DNA of 64,000 bases from Sclerurus mexicanus (GCA_013396755.1 VWZF01000291.1:105800-169799), one strand, 5' to 3'. Shown: positions 39,306-52,679, numbered from the stretch's first letter. Notes: generated from the sequence alone by a model not told the origin. Made by a program: numbers and translations.

Positions 39306-40930
39306 GTTGGACTCAATGATCTTCCACTGTGACAGAAATTCCTCTCCCTATTTTCTGCCAGTCACCCCATTCCCTTCTTTCCCCACACACCCAGTATAAG
39401 GCACCAGCAGAAATATGCCTGTCTTCAGCAAGAATATCAGTACAGTCATTTCACAGCTGAAACAGAGCAGCAATGTTAAAGTTATGCTGTAACTATGTAT
39501 GTCTAGAGATGGGGAATAAGGCTCCCCAGTGTCAGAGCATCTTGCTGAAAACACTGCATACACAGAGTGTAGGAGAAATTCTTGGGTCTTGAGACTAGCA
39601 AGATAACCTTCCCCTGCCCCAAATATAACCAGAGGGACATCTCTCACTTTGGGTTGCAGAAAACAGCATTAGAAAAAAAAGGAACAAAATCATAAAACAG
39701 CATCATAGGAAGAAGCTCAGAAGTGGCAAATGAAGTATCACAGTACAAATCAGACCAAGTTTGTGAGCATCAAGGAAGTGTATCACACACCATGCCAGGA
39801 TCTGTGTTTTCAGGACATTTCCTATGCTTGGAAAACTCGGCTCCATGTCTATGACTTGAGAAATGAAGACAGCAGACATTTCAGACATTTAAGAGAATGT
39901 CTTTGACAAATAAGGGGAAAGTTATTTCCAGTGCAAACTCTGAACCCTCATCACCAGTGCCAGGGGTATGAAAAGAAGGTGAGTATCAAGCAGGGAAAAG
40001 GCAATAACAGAATGCATTCATCCTGGTTACCTGTCCAGACTTCTACAACCAACCATTTCTGGAAGAGAAATGGCATGGAGGCAACCAAACCCTTAAGGTC
40101 AAGCTGCATCTCATGCTAACCCAGTCCTTTACAAAGTACACAGGCACACAGTTATAATTTCCTTATTTTTGGCACACTGTCTGCACCTGAGGAGCACCAT
40201 AACAGTTTATTCCAGATCACATTAACAAGGACCATCCCAGTTTCCCTCGGAGTGTGGAGCAGGGCTGGCTGCCAAGATGAGAAGGATGCCCAACGCAGGA
40301 CTACCTGCCTTTACAAAGTGCTCTTCAGCACAGAGACAAAATAGGAAGGATTCACTTCAATATCTACTTCTTTAAAGTTATGGCCCTGTTTTAGAACCAC
40401 AGCAGATATTGAGTACTTATTACTGTACAGGATAATAAACTTTATCCATTGAAAATCATGGATTTAGGTTTTATTGCCCATATTTGCAGGGTGTTGTCAC
40501 AAAATGCTCATTCCATTATGTCTGATTTAACAGAGACCTTTAGCCAAATATGCAGGAAGAAGTAAGTTGAAAATCCATCCTGCATAGTAATTGAGAACCA
40601 CCATTCAGTGCATTTTTATATAACATGCTATGTGACTGAATAAAACCATAATTCACATAAATCCCTGAAAACCTTGTGGTTTAAAGCAGCTACTGAGCTG
40701 TTCTGTTAAGAGGACTAAAAGGCAGAAGTTTCTCAGACAGATAAAATAGTGGGGGTTTTGTCCATTCAGAACAGGTTCAAGTACAGAGCAGGTTAAGATT
40801 TATTCTGAGATTATTTATCTACTCAGGTATCATTTCTGCTATTTAGTTCACTGGTGTCCATTAAGGCACATAAAATGCAAGTTTCTCCACTCCTGAGTTT
40901 CAGCAGAGAGAAGTCTCTATATTTATTTAC

Positions 40931-41025
40931 CTGATGATCCTCTGAGCAGCATACTGATGAAGGGAGCGGAACTGGGCTGACATGTTTGCTAAGGCTGCCA
41001 GACAATTGGTATGAAGGTATTTGTC
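40931..41025 (-). CDS. DYM: DYM (dymeclin) internal coding exon, equivalent to human exon 13; last DYM exon seen in the window
   Basis: This 95-nt exon encodes residues 456-486 plus two bases of Ser487: DKYLHTNCLAALANMSAQ then FRSLHQYAAQRII. The acceptor is ttctttctgacag and the donor CATCAG|gtaaat. The 31 residues appear identical to human. It ends in phase 2, so the next exon must supply the last base of a serine codon and continue with LFSLLSKKHNK; I could not find that exon to the left in this window. The gene therefore continues beyond position 1 after an intron of more than 40.9 kb. Confidence 0.96.
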
Positions 41026-42279
41026 CTGTCAGAAAGAAGAGGAAAGATAAACAAACCAACACATCAAACAGTTCTTTTGACACACACTGGCACTTCATGC
41101 AGGAATCATTCAAAAAGCTGAGTAATACATGTTGTTTTAAAGGACACTGTCAAAAGTGCATAGCAGAAATGCAAACTGTATGTACTTGGTGATGGTTTAA
41201 TATGTTTTCTTAAAATATAACGCTTATAAAAGAGTGATTCCACACAAATTTCAGTGTATATGTCTATCTCAATAGACATGTATGTGTATGTCTTCATATC
41301 TTTAGCAATGTCTATTTACAACGGCATCCAAGATGTAACAAATACAAAGAGACATTTTCCTCTTCTCTCCCTTCCTCTCTCCTCTTTATAGTCTTATCCT
41401 GAAACTTTCTACTTCACAACTCATCTGCTTATTAACTCTTTCAGAGCATTCCATATATCCCACAACTATAACCATACCATACTTCAGAGCACTGGTGCTC
41501 ATTTCTACATCCCTGAAACCATTTGAACAGATAAGCCTCTGACTGATGCCCTGTCAAAGTGAAGGGTTTTCACAAAAAAACCCTGTCCACTTATCCAATC
41601 CAAAAGGGATTCACTAAAAGTCTAAAATATTCATTTACATAACAGATTATAAATACTGCAAATATATGCCAAAATTGTCCCTGTTACTTTCGATTCTCTT
41701 GATCATAAAAGCAAAAGCCTTAGTTTTTCCCATTTAAAATAAAACTAACTTTTTTTTGGCTAAAACTTCAGTGACTTTAATTGCAGAAAATATTCAGAAG
41801 TGCATAATACTATGCTTATATGTTTGGATCAAGGTATAAAACCAAATTCTTGAAAAATGCCCCAACCCCATCTGCTATGAGGCTAAAAAGTTGAAGAAGC
41901 AAAACCACTAACAATAGAGCTGAAATTCCCACTTTTAAGTCATTTAAGAGGGGCAAGCAGCCTATAATGAATTATTTCTTCTCATGAACGTAAGGAACTC
42001 TTTCTTCTCGTTTGAAGATGGCTTTGATGCTTGAATTAAGGTCTTTAGAGAATCCTACTCAACGAACACTGGATGATGATACAGAAATGGTGTTAGAAGT
42101 TCAGAAACACTGAACATTGCACTTAGTTAATGTAGCTGATCTGTCCATTTTCTTCTCTTCTGCAAATCCAGACGCCATCTGGTTGCAACAGAATTAATAA
42201 AATCCCATGCCCTGTTTTAAATGGAATTCATGCTGCTGAAGTTAGAAATCCACACGTAAGGGCTCCATGTAGCTCTTAC
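41026..42279 (-). other. DYM: DYM intron 12
   Basis: This is a 1254-bp intron bounded by gtaaga at the donor and gacag at the acceptor. It is AT-rich and I recognise no CR1, RNA gene or other repeat in it. Confidence 0.9.
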
Positions 42280-42393
42280 CCTTGTCCGTGTCATGTTGTA
42301 CTGGATGGTTCTTATCACAACCAGTATCAGGAGACTCCCAAGTGAGATCTCTGTTAGGACACGCTCAGCATACCAAGTGATATTTTTCAGTAT
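42280..42393 (-). CDS. DYM: DYM (dymeclin) internal coding exon, equivalent to human exon 12
   Basis: This 114-nt phase-0 exon encodes residues 418-455. It reads ILKNITWYAERVLTE, then ISLGSLLILVVIRTI and QYNMTRTR. The acceptor has a run of T before cag (c.1252-1 in human is a known disease splice site at this boundary) and the donor is AGG|gtaaga. Only one change from human is evident (Ser to Ala in WYAERV). Reading through the donor would add 20 residues before a stop, so the longer open frame here is intron shadow, not coding sequence. Intron 12 between this and the next exon is only 1254 bp, the shortest intron in the window. Confidence 0.97.
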
Positions 42394-45105
42394 CTGAAAA
42401 AAAAACAGAAAACCAAACAAGGTTCTTCAGCACTTAGCTCTGGATAAAGAACATAGGAAGCTCTCTGGAATCTCATATTCCATAAGATAAAATCCTTAAA
42501 TTAGTTACCAGCCTCAAATTTGACTTATTTTTTGTATTCCAAAGCATAAGTAAATCAAAATTTAAAAAAAAAAAGCCAGACCTTTGCAGCATTATCACCT
42601 GTGAGATCTCACCAACTTTAATCCATGTGGAAACATGCCAAGCATACAAAGATTACATTTTGCAATTCCTTAATTTCCATGCTCTGTGCCACCACACTCC
42701 TGTATTCTTTCTGATGTTAACTCTTTATACTTTATAAAGTCTCCATTTCCACCCCAGACATGTGAATAATGCTGCCAATTCCTTCCTGTTTTCCCTCAGA
42801 GAAGGCTGTGCAAGAGACAGCACGCAGGGGCTGTGAGTGATGGGCAGGAGTGCACAGGCTGAAGGTCATGGGACGGATCCACAGCAAAGTGTTGACTCTA
42901 CATTGAACCCTTTGTCTTCCCACATACAAGGTCTCTTCCCTTAATACTGAGAGAAAGTCATCAGCTGGGCTAAGGGCTTTTGTATCTTTCAGTGCTCTCC
43001 ATTATCAGGGTGGAGGAAGTTTACCACCATTTCCAAGTTTATTGCTGGAGAATCACTACAACTCTTTCCTTGTGCTCAGCCAACCAACACGGAGGAAACA
43101 TATGCACAGAACACCCTGACTTAAAAGACTGGTGAAAATGAGTCAACAGGAACTGTCCTAAAAACATGGAAAAGATTCTCTATAAATTCAGGGCTATTCT
43201 GGGTCAAAACTGCAGTATGTTTAACAAGGACTACTGCAACCAAAGCTACTGCTCTGTGTAGCTTCATCTTAGAGATACTAAATGTGTTTTACTGAAATTT
43301 CAGATTCAATTAAAATAATAAGGATGTCTTAAAAATTCCAAACCCCATCAACCTCAATATTAACCTTATTATTTAATCTCTTGAGAAGTTACATGAAAAC
43401 ACTTCTGACGACATTTAGAGCTCTTAACACAAGAAGGATGTGGAGCTGCNTCTGTCTCATGAAGCTCTTTCACAGTACAAGAGTAATTTGAAATATCATC
43501 CTGGTTATGATTTATGTTAGTTGGTAAGCTGATGCAGTTTGAAATACAGAAGTAATTTCTTTATTATATCCAAAGACAAAATACAAGTTCAGAACATTGA
43601 AATAAATTTAAAATTAGCTTTAAAAAAGTACCTCCATTATCACATGCTGCACAGTCCCTGACTCTTTTTTAGCACCTTCCTATTTCCCACAAGGAAACTA
43701 AAATGAAGCCAGTGACTGTAATCTATAGTTGAGAAAACCATTATTTAATGTTGAAGGTGACAAACATTCCTAGCTACAGGCTCAAGAGTGGTGGGTGCTG
43801 GAAAACACCTGATGCTAAAAGAATCAAAAAATCAGAATAGGGGGAAGAGGGAAAGACTTGAGAGCTGTTTAAGGGAAGAATGTTCAAGGCTGAGGAACAA
43901 ATAGGAAAGATGAAATCACTACAAGAAAGGTTTCCACAAATAGCAGGTGATGAGTGGATGTGGAAACCAGTATAATTTCTGGTTCTAACAAATCACTAAT
44001 CCTATTTTAAGACAAAGTGATGATGGTATAAATGAAAGCAGGTCATCCAAGGAGTTCCACTGAACAAGGACAAGTAGTTGGTATAACCAACATAGATGAT
44101 TAACAGGAAATGCCTGAAAGATAAAGAAAAATCCACATGTATTTTCACAAAAAAAGGCAACTGGAAGGTTAAAAAGCTGTTAGTTGTGTAATTAATGGAT
44201 AACACATATGTGAACTTCAGCAAGAAGATATGCTACTAGAGGAGAACTTGCTCATCCCAATGCTGCTAAGCATAAACCTAGGATCAGATATAGCAAGTTT
44301 TCGTGTTATTTCACAGCTGCAAAATGGTAACTAAGTGTAGAAACTCATTTCAGCTGCCATTACTTGTGATGTTCTAATAATGGCTTACTTATGACTATGT
44401 GAATATGTCTGTTTTCAAAAGAAGATTTTATATGAAGAATAAATGAACCACTTTGACAATAAAAAATATCTCAAGCTCAGCACTGGAACCTCCCAGAACG
44501 AAACCATACTGTTATTTAAAGAATATAGTATATAATCATTAAGTAATGGTTACACTCTCTAATACATAAATATAAGAGGGATAAGTTGTGGTTGCACATT
44601 TCATTTCCTGACTTTTAAATTGTTATTGAAAATCTAACACACTTTTTTTAAAAAAACAGATTGTAGCTATGAAAATGGCTGGAAGAAAATACTATTTGTT
44701 TTGACATGATGCACAAGGCAAATCCAAACAAATAGTACAAAAAGGGGTGTATTTCCAGATGATTATTGAAAACAAATAATTTCACTTGACTTGCTCTAGA
44801 AAAATACCCAAGTGTTGGGAGGTTTTTTCCTGAGACAGAACACACTTAGCCAAACAACAACAAAAAAATCAACTGAACTGATTAAATCTCTAATAAGCTT
44901 GTAGTGTTTTATTTATGAGTGAAATAACAAAGCAACCTCCTCCCACAAATAAAATGCACTCCCTTTGGTGCTGTTTCGTGTGGCACATCCCTGTATTTCA
45001 TGAACTGATGTGGAAGCCTCCAATTCACACTACGCTGGAACTCAGGTCCCATCATATTCCCTCTCCAAAAAGGAGTCCCAATGGGACAAGAAGAATAGGA
45101 CTGGG

Positions 45106-45139
45106 NNNNNNNNNNNNNNNNNNNNNNNNNNNNNNNNNN
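45106..45139. other. Assembly gap (34 N) in DYM intron 11
   Basis: Flanking sequence (AGAATAGGACTGGG and ACAAGTCAGCTAATC) is not recognised as repeat. Confidence 1.
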
Positions 45140-45347
45140 ACAAGTCAGCTAATCTCAAGGAGGACCTGAAGCCCTTCATCCACATCCTTCTCACCCACTC
45201 ATGGCTCCCTGTGCTTTATACAAGCCATCACCATTTCAGTTTTCCCCCCCTGTAATTCATTCCCACCTCTTTGCCCTCACGGACCCCACTCCTTTTCACC
45301 TTTTTCTTTTATGAGCTTGAACCCCACCCAACACACACCTTATCATC

Positions 45348-45670
45348 ATGGAATCACAGGCTGGTTTGACCTTGAAGGGACCTTAAATCCCATCCAGTTC
45401 CACCCAGGGACACCTTCCACCAGCCCAGGGTGCTCCAAGCCCCGTCCAACCTGCCCTTGGACACTCCAAGGGATCCAGGGGCAGCCACAGCTTCTCTGCC
45501 CAACCTGTGCAGCCCCCGCCCACCCCCCCAGCCCGCANCCTGCCCACCCTCCCAGCCAGCAATCCCTTCCCAATATCCCACCCAGCCCTGCCCTCTGGCA
45601 GCATGAAGTTATCCCCCTTGTCCTACCTTGCCCATTCCAGTCTCTCATCAAGAAGTCTGCCTTCCTCTTC
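45348..45670 (-). mobile_element. CR1 LINE fragment (type A) containing a suspect single-N join
   Basis: Antisense: GACACCTTCCACCAGCCCAG, GGATCCAGGGGCAGCCACAG and AGCAATCCCTTCCCAATATC. Around the N at 45538 a block of the CCGCCCACCCCCCAGCC type is followed by CCTGCCCACCCTCCCAGCC; other copies have only one such block. Confidence 0.88.
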
Positions 45671-45876
45671 TCCAGCATTCTGTCACTCTGATCCTGTCCT
45701 GCCCTTTACCCATTTCTTTCCTCGGCATTCCCAAATCTTAATTGTTTCTTGTTTAATTCTTATCTCTCTCCCCAGTTGCACCATCCCATGTTCCCTGTAC
45801 AGCCAGCCACAGCCTGTTTCAAATTTCTCCTGATTGCTGTCACATCAGGGCTCCTGTTCCTACACTTTCACCCTGC

Positions 45877-45981
45877 GGACATGGCACTTGGGGACATGGG
45901 TTAGTGGTGGCCTTGGCAGCGCTGGGAGAACAATTGGACCTGATGGTCTTGAGGGACTTTTCCAACCTGTATGATTCTCTG
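45877..45981 (+). mobile_element. CR1 LINE 3' tail (type B)
   Basis: Contains GGCACTTGGGGACATGGGTT, AGTGGTGGCCTTGGCAGCGC and a 3' end CTTTTCCAACCTGTATGATT. Confidence 0.85.
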
Positions 45982-48900
45982 TGGTTTTACCCACTGCCAC
46001 GAAGGAACAGAGCCATCCCTGGCAGCACAGTCCCATCCCACAGGAGCTGGAAGCAGCACTTACACAAGCTTCAGCTTGTCCCTATGGATTTCATCTGATA
46101 ACATGATCCCTGGGCAGGGGAGGATGCAAACAGCCCAGTTGGCTCTGGGAACAGCAAAATGAGAATATTCAGTCAGCACAGACGTCAGGGCACCTCCGGT
46201 TACACACGTATTGTGCAGATGGAAACAGACTGCTCCCTGTGCCCCCGAGACTGGTAATTTGGTCACAATTAGTCACATTATCAGCAACAGAGCCCTGGCA
46301 CAAAGGCCACCTGACAAGTTTCAAATTCCTAATGCAAAACATGAAGTTACCAGAGATTGCTAAAAAACATGTTGACAGCTGTAAGCAGGAACAAAGACAT
46401 GTTCATGCCCCAGTCTCAGTCCAGAAATGGCAAATGGTTCTTCCTGAAACTCTAAAAACACCAATCTGGGAAAAGGCCAGTCACTGAAACAACTGGTCCT
46501 TGAAATAGTACACTACTGTTATAAAAAATAAATAAATTCAAGGTTAAAAAGTTACATATGAGAACCTGTTACCTCTCCTCCACAATGAAGAAATCAACCA
46601 CATCTGGTGGGCAATTAAATGACCATGTGAAAAACAACAAGAGCAACCACGACCATCCTTCACATGGCATTGGGTTTCAGAGGCATGAACCATGAAAATA
46701 CCTTAAAATTCAAAATCATCTACCTGAAATCAGTGCCACAGTTGACCAATCTCATTGAAGTGCAGATAAGATTAAAAAGGATAAAAAGAAGGAAAAATCT
46801 CAGTCATGGGACGGTCTTGAAAGAATAATTAAAGGAAAAAAAAAATTAAAATGTTTTGATGAATTACTCTTTTTAACACCAGGCTCCTGGACACTGACAA
46901 CTCAGGGAGCACAAACTGCAGATACAAAGAGCAGGAGCTCAGTTCTACATACAGCAGGCAGTGAGATTCTCATTTTCCCATAACTTTGCCTGTGAGATAC
47001 TTTTTAACACACTAAAAACAAGCACAGTTAAATTGTGATTTACAGTCTATCACCATTTACTACAGCATGAACTGCTACAGTAGTACTATAAGGTTACTGC
47101 TACATAAAATTTTGTATGATGCTATTTTGACGTCTGATGTAATTTTATTTACAGCTTCATATATCAGAGACCTAAAATCACCAATACTTATCTCCTTTGG
47201 GGAATTTTGGCATTTACATGTTTACTCTGTTATTATAATTATTAATAGTGAAAGAAATTGAGCTTTGCATGGTTACAGTGACCCAGCTGCATTAAACCAA
47301 TTTCAGGAACAGGACCCATGGTTTTGATCATATTTTCCAGGCAGTTAAGACCACATTCATTTAAAATAAAAAATCCCTCAGCATCCTACAGCAGTCAAAA
47401 TGAGTTTCTGTGGTTTCCTGAGCTCTTCACCAGTTGGTATAATCACCAGATTTATAAAACTTTGCTTACTAAAATTAATCTTAAAAATCAATAAATAAAT
47501 GTGGGTTAAATGCCACAAAGGAAAATATGCCATAAATGGACTGTACAGTCATGCTTCTTATAAGAACAGTACACAGGATACAGAGCAGCAGAGAGAAAAA
47601 CAGGTTGATCTAAAATACATCATATATTTTTTTCTTCATAGTGATGGAGGAAAAAAATAATCCTGCTATAACTCCTGAAATTTGGTAGTTATTTGTGGTG
47701 AATTAGGGTTCAAGTTTTACAGAAAGACCTACACAGATTTTCTGACTCCCCTAATTTTGCAGCCCTGTAATAACCTCTTAGCCTTTAAGAGACATGGAGT
47801 TAATATTGAAGAAAGCATAAGACTAATTTCTTACTTTTTACTGTGGTTTCTGAACAGTAACTTGCTCATTCATACCTGAAAACATCCATTTAAATAATTC
47901 AAAAAAGACAGATGAGGGGGAGTGATTTATCAGTATGATTTTGAAACCTTTTTTCCCCTTCACTTATTCCTCATGGCAGGATCTGTAGGAATCCACCTCC
48001 CATACATACATCCACTCCCCAGCAGTTCACAAGGTAAGATGTGATCACATTTGTATTTTCACATCCACATTCCTCAGTAAAGTTCAGGAATGGCACAGAA
48101 GACATAGATCAAGAAGATAACGTTATAAATAAGGGATCCTTTCTGTAAGGAATACTTAAAGTTGGTATCAACTTGTGTCTATCACAGTTCATTGAGGGGA
48201 CTTTCAGAGCCCACAGTTTAAGGTTTGAACAAGGAAAGACCACCCAGACTAAGAGCATGGGGCAATAAAAAGATTTCAAATTCAATAAGAAAAGCACTGC
48301 AAGGCTGCTTTGCTCCCAAATTTGCTCTCTCCTTTGGCATCAAAGATGCCCCATCCACCTGAGAATGGGGAAAAGGGTAATTGGTAAACAACAGGGGAGG
48401 ACAGGAGGAGGAATTAAGGTCATTCCACATCTGTTCTCTGGAGTGCCGTAGCACTGCACTGGGTTTTGAGAGTAAAAGTTTGTGATTCCATAGCTGTGTC
48501 TGCAGCAGGGCTGACAGGAGAAGCTCACACAGACAGTCCTGCAGGCTCAGGCACCTCACAGCCACCCGTCACCTCCACCTAAGAAGATAACCCAGCAAAA
48601 CTGTGCCCACACTCTGTTAATGAGCAGCTGTTCCTCACCGGGCACTACGGAGTGGGAAAACACAACACAGAGGAAAAGAAAGAAGCAGTTAGTGAAAACT
48701 GGAAGTAAAAATCAAAGATTAAATTGAGAAGAAAATGGAAGAAGCAAAGCCATGACAGCAAAAAAAAAAAAAAAATCAGTGCAGGGTAAAAGGAACAAGG
48801 TGGGGTTTGCGTTTTTATTAAGATGGAAGTAGCAAAGCAATACCCACGTTGTACAGCAAACACTACAACTCTGCTGGCAGGGATAGCTGAAAGGCAAGAA

Positions 48901-50201
48901 TAAACCGGACAAGAAAACTTGATTTACGTTTTCATCTCACAGCTGGATCCTCATTAAGAAATTTTAGGGAAATCTTCCACTTTTACTCATCCAGTAAGGA
49001 ATTTATTAAAAGATCTTGTGTAAAGTCTTTAAAATGAATGAAGAATGATGGGGGAAGAGACTGCTGTACTCTAACACTCAGGAAGCTCAGTTTCTGGGAG
49101 AGGTTAAATGGCTTAGTGACACGGAACCCAAAAATACACATCACACAGGTACACCTCTGGTGCACATCTGCAGGTTCAAAGCACATCAAGTTGGAGGCAG
49201 AAGAAAAAAGCTTCAGGAAAATATTTCAGTCACCTGCATGGTTACTATAGTTGCTCCTCCTAAAAGCTGCTTCCTACAAGGTAATCCCAGGAAACTGTAT
49301 ATAAATCATCTCTTCTTGCTTCCTACATTCAGAGCTATAGTAAATAACCTGAAATTCCAGAGAATAAACGCTGTAACTGGGCACCAAGAAAAAATGCCAT
49401 CTCCTTCCAAAACAAGCTGGAAATTTACCTGGGGGAAGAGCTCTGTTCAGAAACCTTGAAACTAGCTTCCAGCTTTTTTTGCATTTCAGTAATTGCACAC
49501 AACCCCAAGAGAGAGTTTCTGTGTTCCAGTCTAAAAATCAAATTAAATCAGTGCAGATATCTCACACATTATCACAGCTTTAGAAGCTGGGAAACCAGAA
49601 CATAATTGTCCAACGTGTTGTCCAGCACAGATGGTCAAGGTCCATCAAAGTTAGTCAAAATTTGGACTCTATTACATGGACAACATAAAATAGAAATGAA
49701 TCTAGCAGAATGATACAAAATGAAATGCCAAGTAAGGAAGTAACATTCGGTCTGGAAAATAAAACTCCAACTAAAAGCTCCTCTCAGCTGCATCAAACCA
49801 GTTAAGCAAGATTTTTCATGAGAAATAAAAAAAGGTTTCCTGTTTTTTCCCCTCTCTTGTAGGCCCTCCACATCCACAGCAAATATTCAGCATCTCTGAG
49901 GTAGCTTGCCTGGCTATTACCACATTAATCTGTAACAGGAACACCAAGAAAAGACAGAAAATGTGGCATATGCAGCATTTCCTCTACAGGAGAGAGTGTG
50001 TTTGTTCATTTCACTCGAAAAAGTTTTGAAATTACTCTTCAGGTTATTCCTCCTTACAAAAGAAATATGTATATGTCATCAAATTTGGATGATACCATTC
50101 AGCCTCCATGGAGGAAACAGATCTGCAGATGCATCTTCACAAAAGTAAACACTGCAGTAATTTTCAGAGCTGAAGGATTATTTACCAAAACCACAACTCA
50201 C

Positions 50202-50327
50202 CACTTCATGAATGGATCGGTTGAAGCCATCATCCTCTGTGAGGATCAGCAAAATTATAAGAGCCATGTAAACATGGTGTGAGTTCCTTTCTTCAACGTG
50301 GTACAGAATTTCAAGAATTGGCAGAAC
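50202..50327 (-). CDS. DYM: DYM (dymeclin) internal coding exon, equivalent to human exon 11
   Basis: This 126-nt phase-0 exon encodes residues 376-417, from VLPILEILYHVEERN through SHHVYMALIILLILTEDDG to FNRSIHEV. The acceptor is ttttgcttccccaaag and the donor GTG|gtgagt. The 42 residues appear identical to human dymeclin as I recall it, so this is one of the most conserved parts of the protein. It contains a hydrophobic segment (YMALIILLIL) that early work read as a membrane span; later work treats dymeclin as a soluble protein that shuttles between cytosol and Golgi. The exon is a multiple of three, so skipping it would not shift the frame. Confidence 0.97.
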
Positions 50328-52679
50328 CTTTGGGGAAGCAAAAACATGTGTATTAGTTTATTCCTCAAATACCTCAGACAATAAACAGAGGAGACTCTTA
50401 AAGCTCCCCTGCCCTTCTCAGTATCATACCAATTCCTCCCTCTTCGAACAACCACCCCTCAGCAGTGATTTTGTCTCTGCAAAAGAGTCTGAACAAATGC
50501 TTTTGTGTGGTCAGACATGGAATTTCAATCCCTAATAAATGAGATTCCCAGCCGTACCTACCATAGCCCCCGAACCCCTCAGTTCTCCTCTCCACACTAT
50601 GGGGAAAATCAAATTGTTAAACAAGGCTTTCACCAGTTCAAGCAGGGAAAGAGATGTTTCTAACCATCTGTGCTACCACACATCTGGTCTGAAAGGACTT
50701 TCCTCATCAAATCTAGCCATGCAAATTGGAGCTGAGGTGAACAGAGGCATTTTGAGACTTGAAAGTCAAATCTCATTTTGGTGTGTGAGGATGATCCCAG
50801 AAAAGAACCAGTTTGGGTTGGGTTAAGACTAGAAAAGGCCTGTTTTTCCAATTTTCAGTAATATGCAGCCAAAGAGAACTGACATTATGATGAGAGTTCA
50901 GCCCAAGGTCTTGCAACATTTCCACCAGGATGAACAGCTTAAGCCAAAGTCTTGCAATAATAACGAAAGAGATTTCATTGCAACAGCGAGCATACCTGAA
51001 TGCTAGTCTAAAGTTAATCCAGATGCAAACATTGTCTTTCTACCAACTGAAAATTAGCTTTCCACTGGCTCAGTACAACGTGGCTTTCCCCGGGCTGCAG
51101 AAATAGGCCTAAATCACAAAATACCCTGGAAAAAGGAACTGGAGAAAACTCAGTTCCAAGAAGCTTCTAGACACCTAAAGACTTGCTGTTTTTCAAAACA
51201 GGCCAAGTGCAGCAGCATGAATCATGTGAAACCTATTCTGGTGAGCGGCCAGGACACCAAGTGCTTCACAAGCCTCTGAAGTTACCAAAATGTTCTCTTA
51301 CAATCAACCATCCTCAAAACAGCTGGAACATACTAAAACAGTGTCTATTAAAATGAAATGAGATTGATCTAAATGCTGCAGGCCACAAAACCTTTTGACA
51401 GATTCTTTGGTCAGGGTCAAGACAAGAACCACAATGGAAGCTGAGGGACAATATAGTTACAACAATATTTTTATTACTATTAAATAAATATTAAAAGAAA
51501 AAAATAGATAAAAATATTTACACATTGCAAACATCCTTCCTTCATCATTTTAAAGGATCCTTCACAAACCTCTCTCTTCAGTAGAAACTAGAGTCAACAT
51601 CTTTGTGTTTTGTGAATATTCCTCTTGACTAAAGACCAGGATTTTCTAAAACATGCAACTAATGTATAGTCAAAAAACATTAGTCCTTCTCCTTGGATGG
51701 GGAAAAAGGGAGAGAAACATCAGTGCTTTAGTCCATTGTTCAAATTATTTCCACCTCCAGCACCTGATGTAGCTTTGACTGCACAAGCTCTAAGTCATTT
51801 CCAAGACCAAGTGTTATAATAATAAGCTGAACAGAGCTGGAAGCAATATAAAACTAACAGAGAATTGCATTTACAACTGGACTTTGCAGGGAGAACAACA
51901 AAAGCCTTGCTGAAGGCAAACAATGGAACAACTTCTTAGTTTTCTAGACAGATGTCAAATAGAACCCTTGAATGGTCTGGCTTGGAAGAGACCTTTAAAT
52001 GCAATTGTGATCCACTCTGGTTAGTGTTCAATAATTCCACACAAAGCACTCTGGGAAAACACATTCCTTCAAAACAGCTCAGAATATCCCCTCTTTCTAT
52101 GCACATTCATATTAGTTCAAACTGCAGCTGAAAAAATCCACCCATGTTCCTCAAGTGCTCCAAGTCCTACCAGAGTGCTGCTACAAACCACATTGGAAAG
52201 GGATACCTTGATATTGAGACATCAGAGACATTTCACTGAGCCAATATGTCTAAGTCTTACTAAAATTTCATACAAGCTATGAAGAGTGGTCTGACTTTCC
52301 AAATTACTGCAATCAGTCCTCCTGCCCCAAACAAATCTCTGTTCTTGCAACACCTCTTCCCACCTCCACTCCCTTTCCATGTCTCTTTCAGACTTCTCTC
52401 CATCTACACACCAGATTAAGCTCAGGGAGTCAAATGGCAACTTAATTCTCTCTTGCCTGCCACTTCCATATGAAAACACAATCAATTCACAGTTTCTATA
52501 ACCCTTCCTTCTTCCAACACTTCTTCCTTTATAGTGACTGTGAGGTGCACACACCATTAGCACAAGTATTACTGTTCTCAGAACGAAAACTGTTTGACAA
52601 GCCACCACTTAAACAAAAAACTTAGGACATACGATTCAATTAGAATTCTAATCATATTAAAACAGAAAAGTGAAAATAC

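Larger units (their letters stand above)
1..40930 (-). other. DYM: DYM intron 13 (partial, more than 40.9 kb)
   Basis: No coding exon was recognised here. The open frames I examined are short; the longest (up to 247 codons) overlap CR1 sequence or run through N runs. The stretch holds many CR1 copies, listed separately, plus AT-rich unique-looking sequence. I see nothing assignable in the CR1-free blocks 1-1041, 2389-4012, 4336-6017, 6166-7689, 7919-8965, 9105-10461, 11791-15595, 15814-17634, 17775-19304, 19863-21403, 21669-23218, 23280-24308, 24425-26797, 27501-28752, 28894-29214, 29801-31810, 31870-33922, 34086-36191, 36321-39138 and 39306-40930. Residues 488-669 of dymeclin were looked for and not seen, but a short exon could be missed by eye. 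Confidence 0.8.
42394..50201 (-). other. DYM: DYM intron 11
   Basis: This is a 7.8-kb intron. It contains a 34-N gap at 45106-45139, single Ns at 43450 and 45538, one long minus-strand CR1 (45348-45670) and a plus-strand CR1 tail (45877-45981). The remaining sequence, including 42394-43449, 43451-45105, 45140-45347, 45671-45876 and 45982-50201, is AT-rich and unassigned. A 15-A run lies near 48761-48775. Confidence 0.9.

Noticed and set aside
42217..42279. Extension of the DYM exon 12 reading frame past the donor
   Set aside because: A good gtaaga donor follows AGG at 42280 and the exon length equals human; the extra 20 codons are intron.
48761..48776. Poly-A run as a sign of a processed pseudogene
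   Set aside because: No mRNA-like sequence or target-site duplication was seen beside it; simple A and T runs are frequent in this AT-rich intron.
51968..52015. Possible CR1 tail on the minus strand
   Set aside because: GAATGGTCTGGCTTGGAAGA resembles a CR1 3' end, but the next blocks do not follow; too short and diverged to call.
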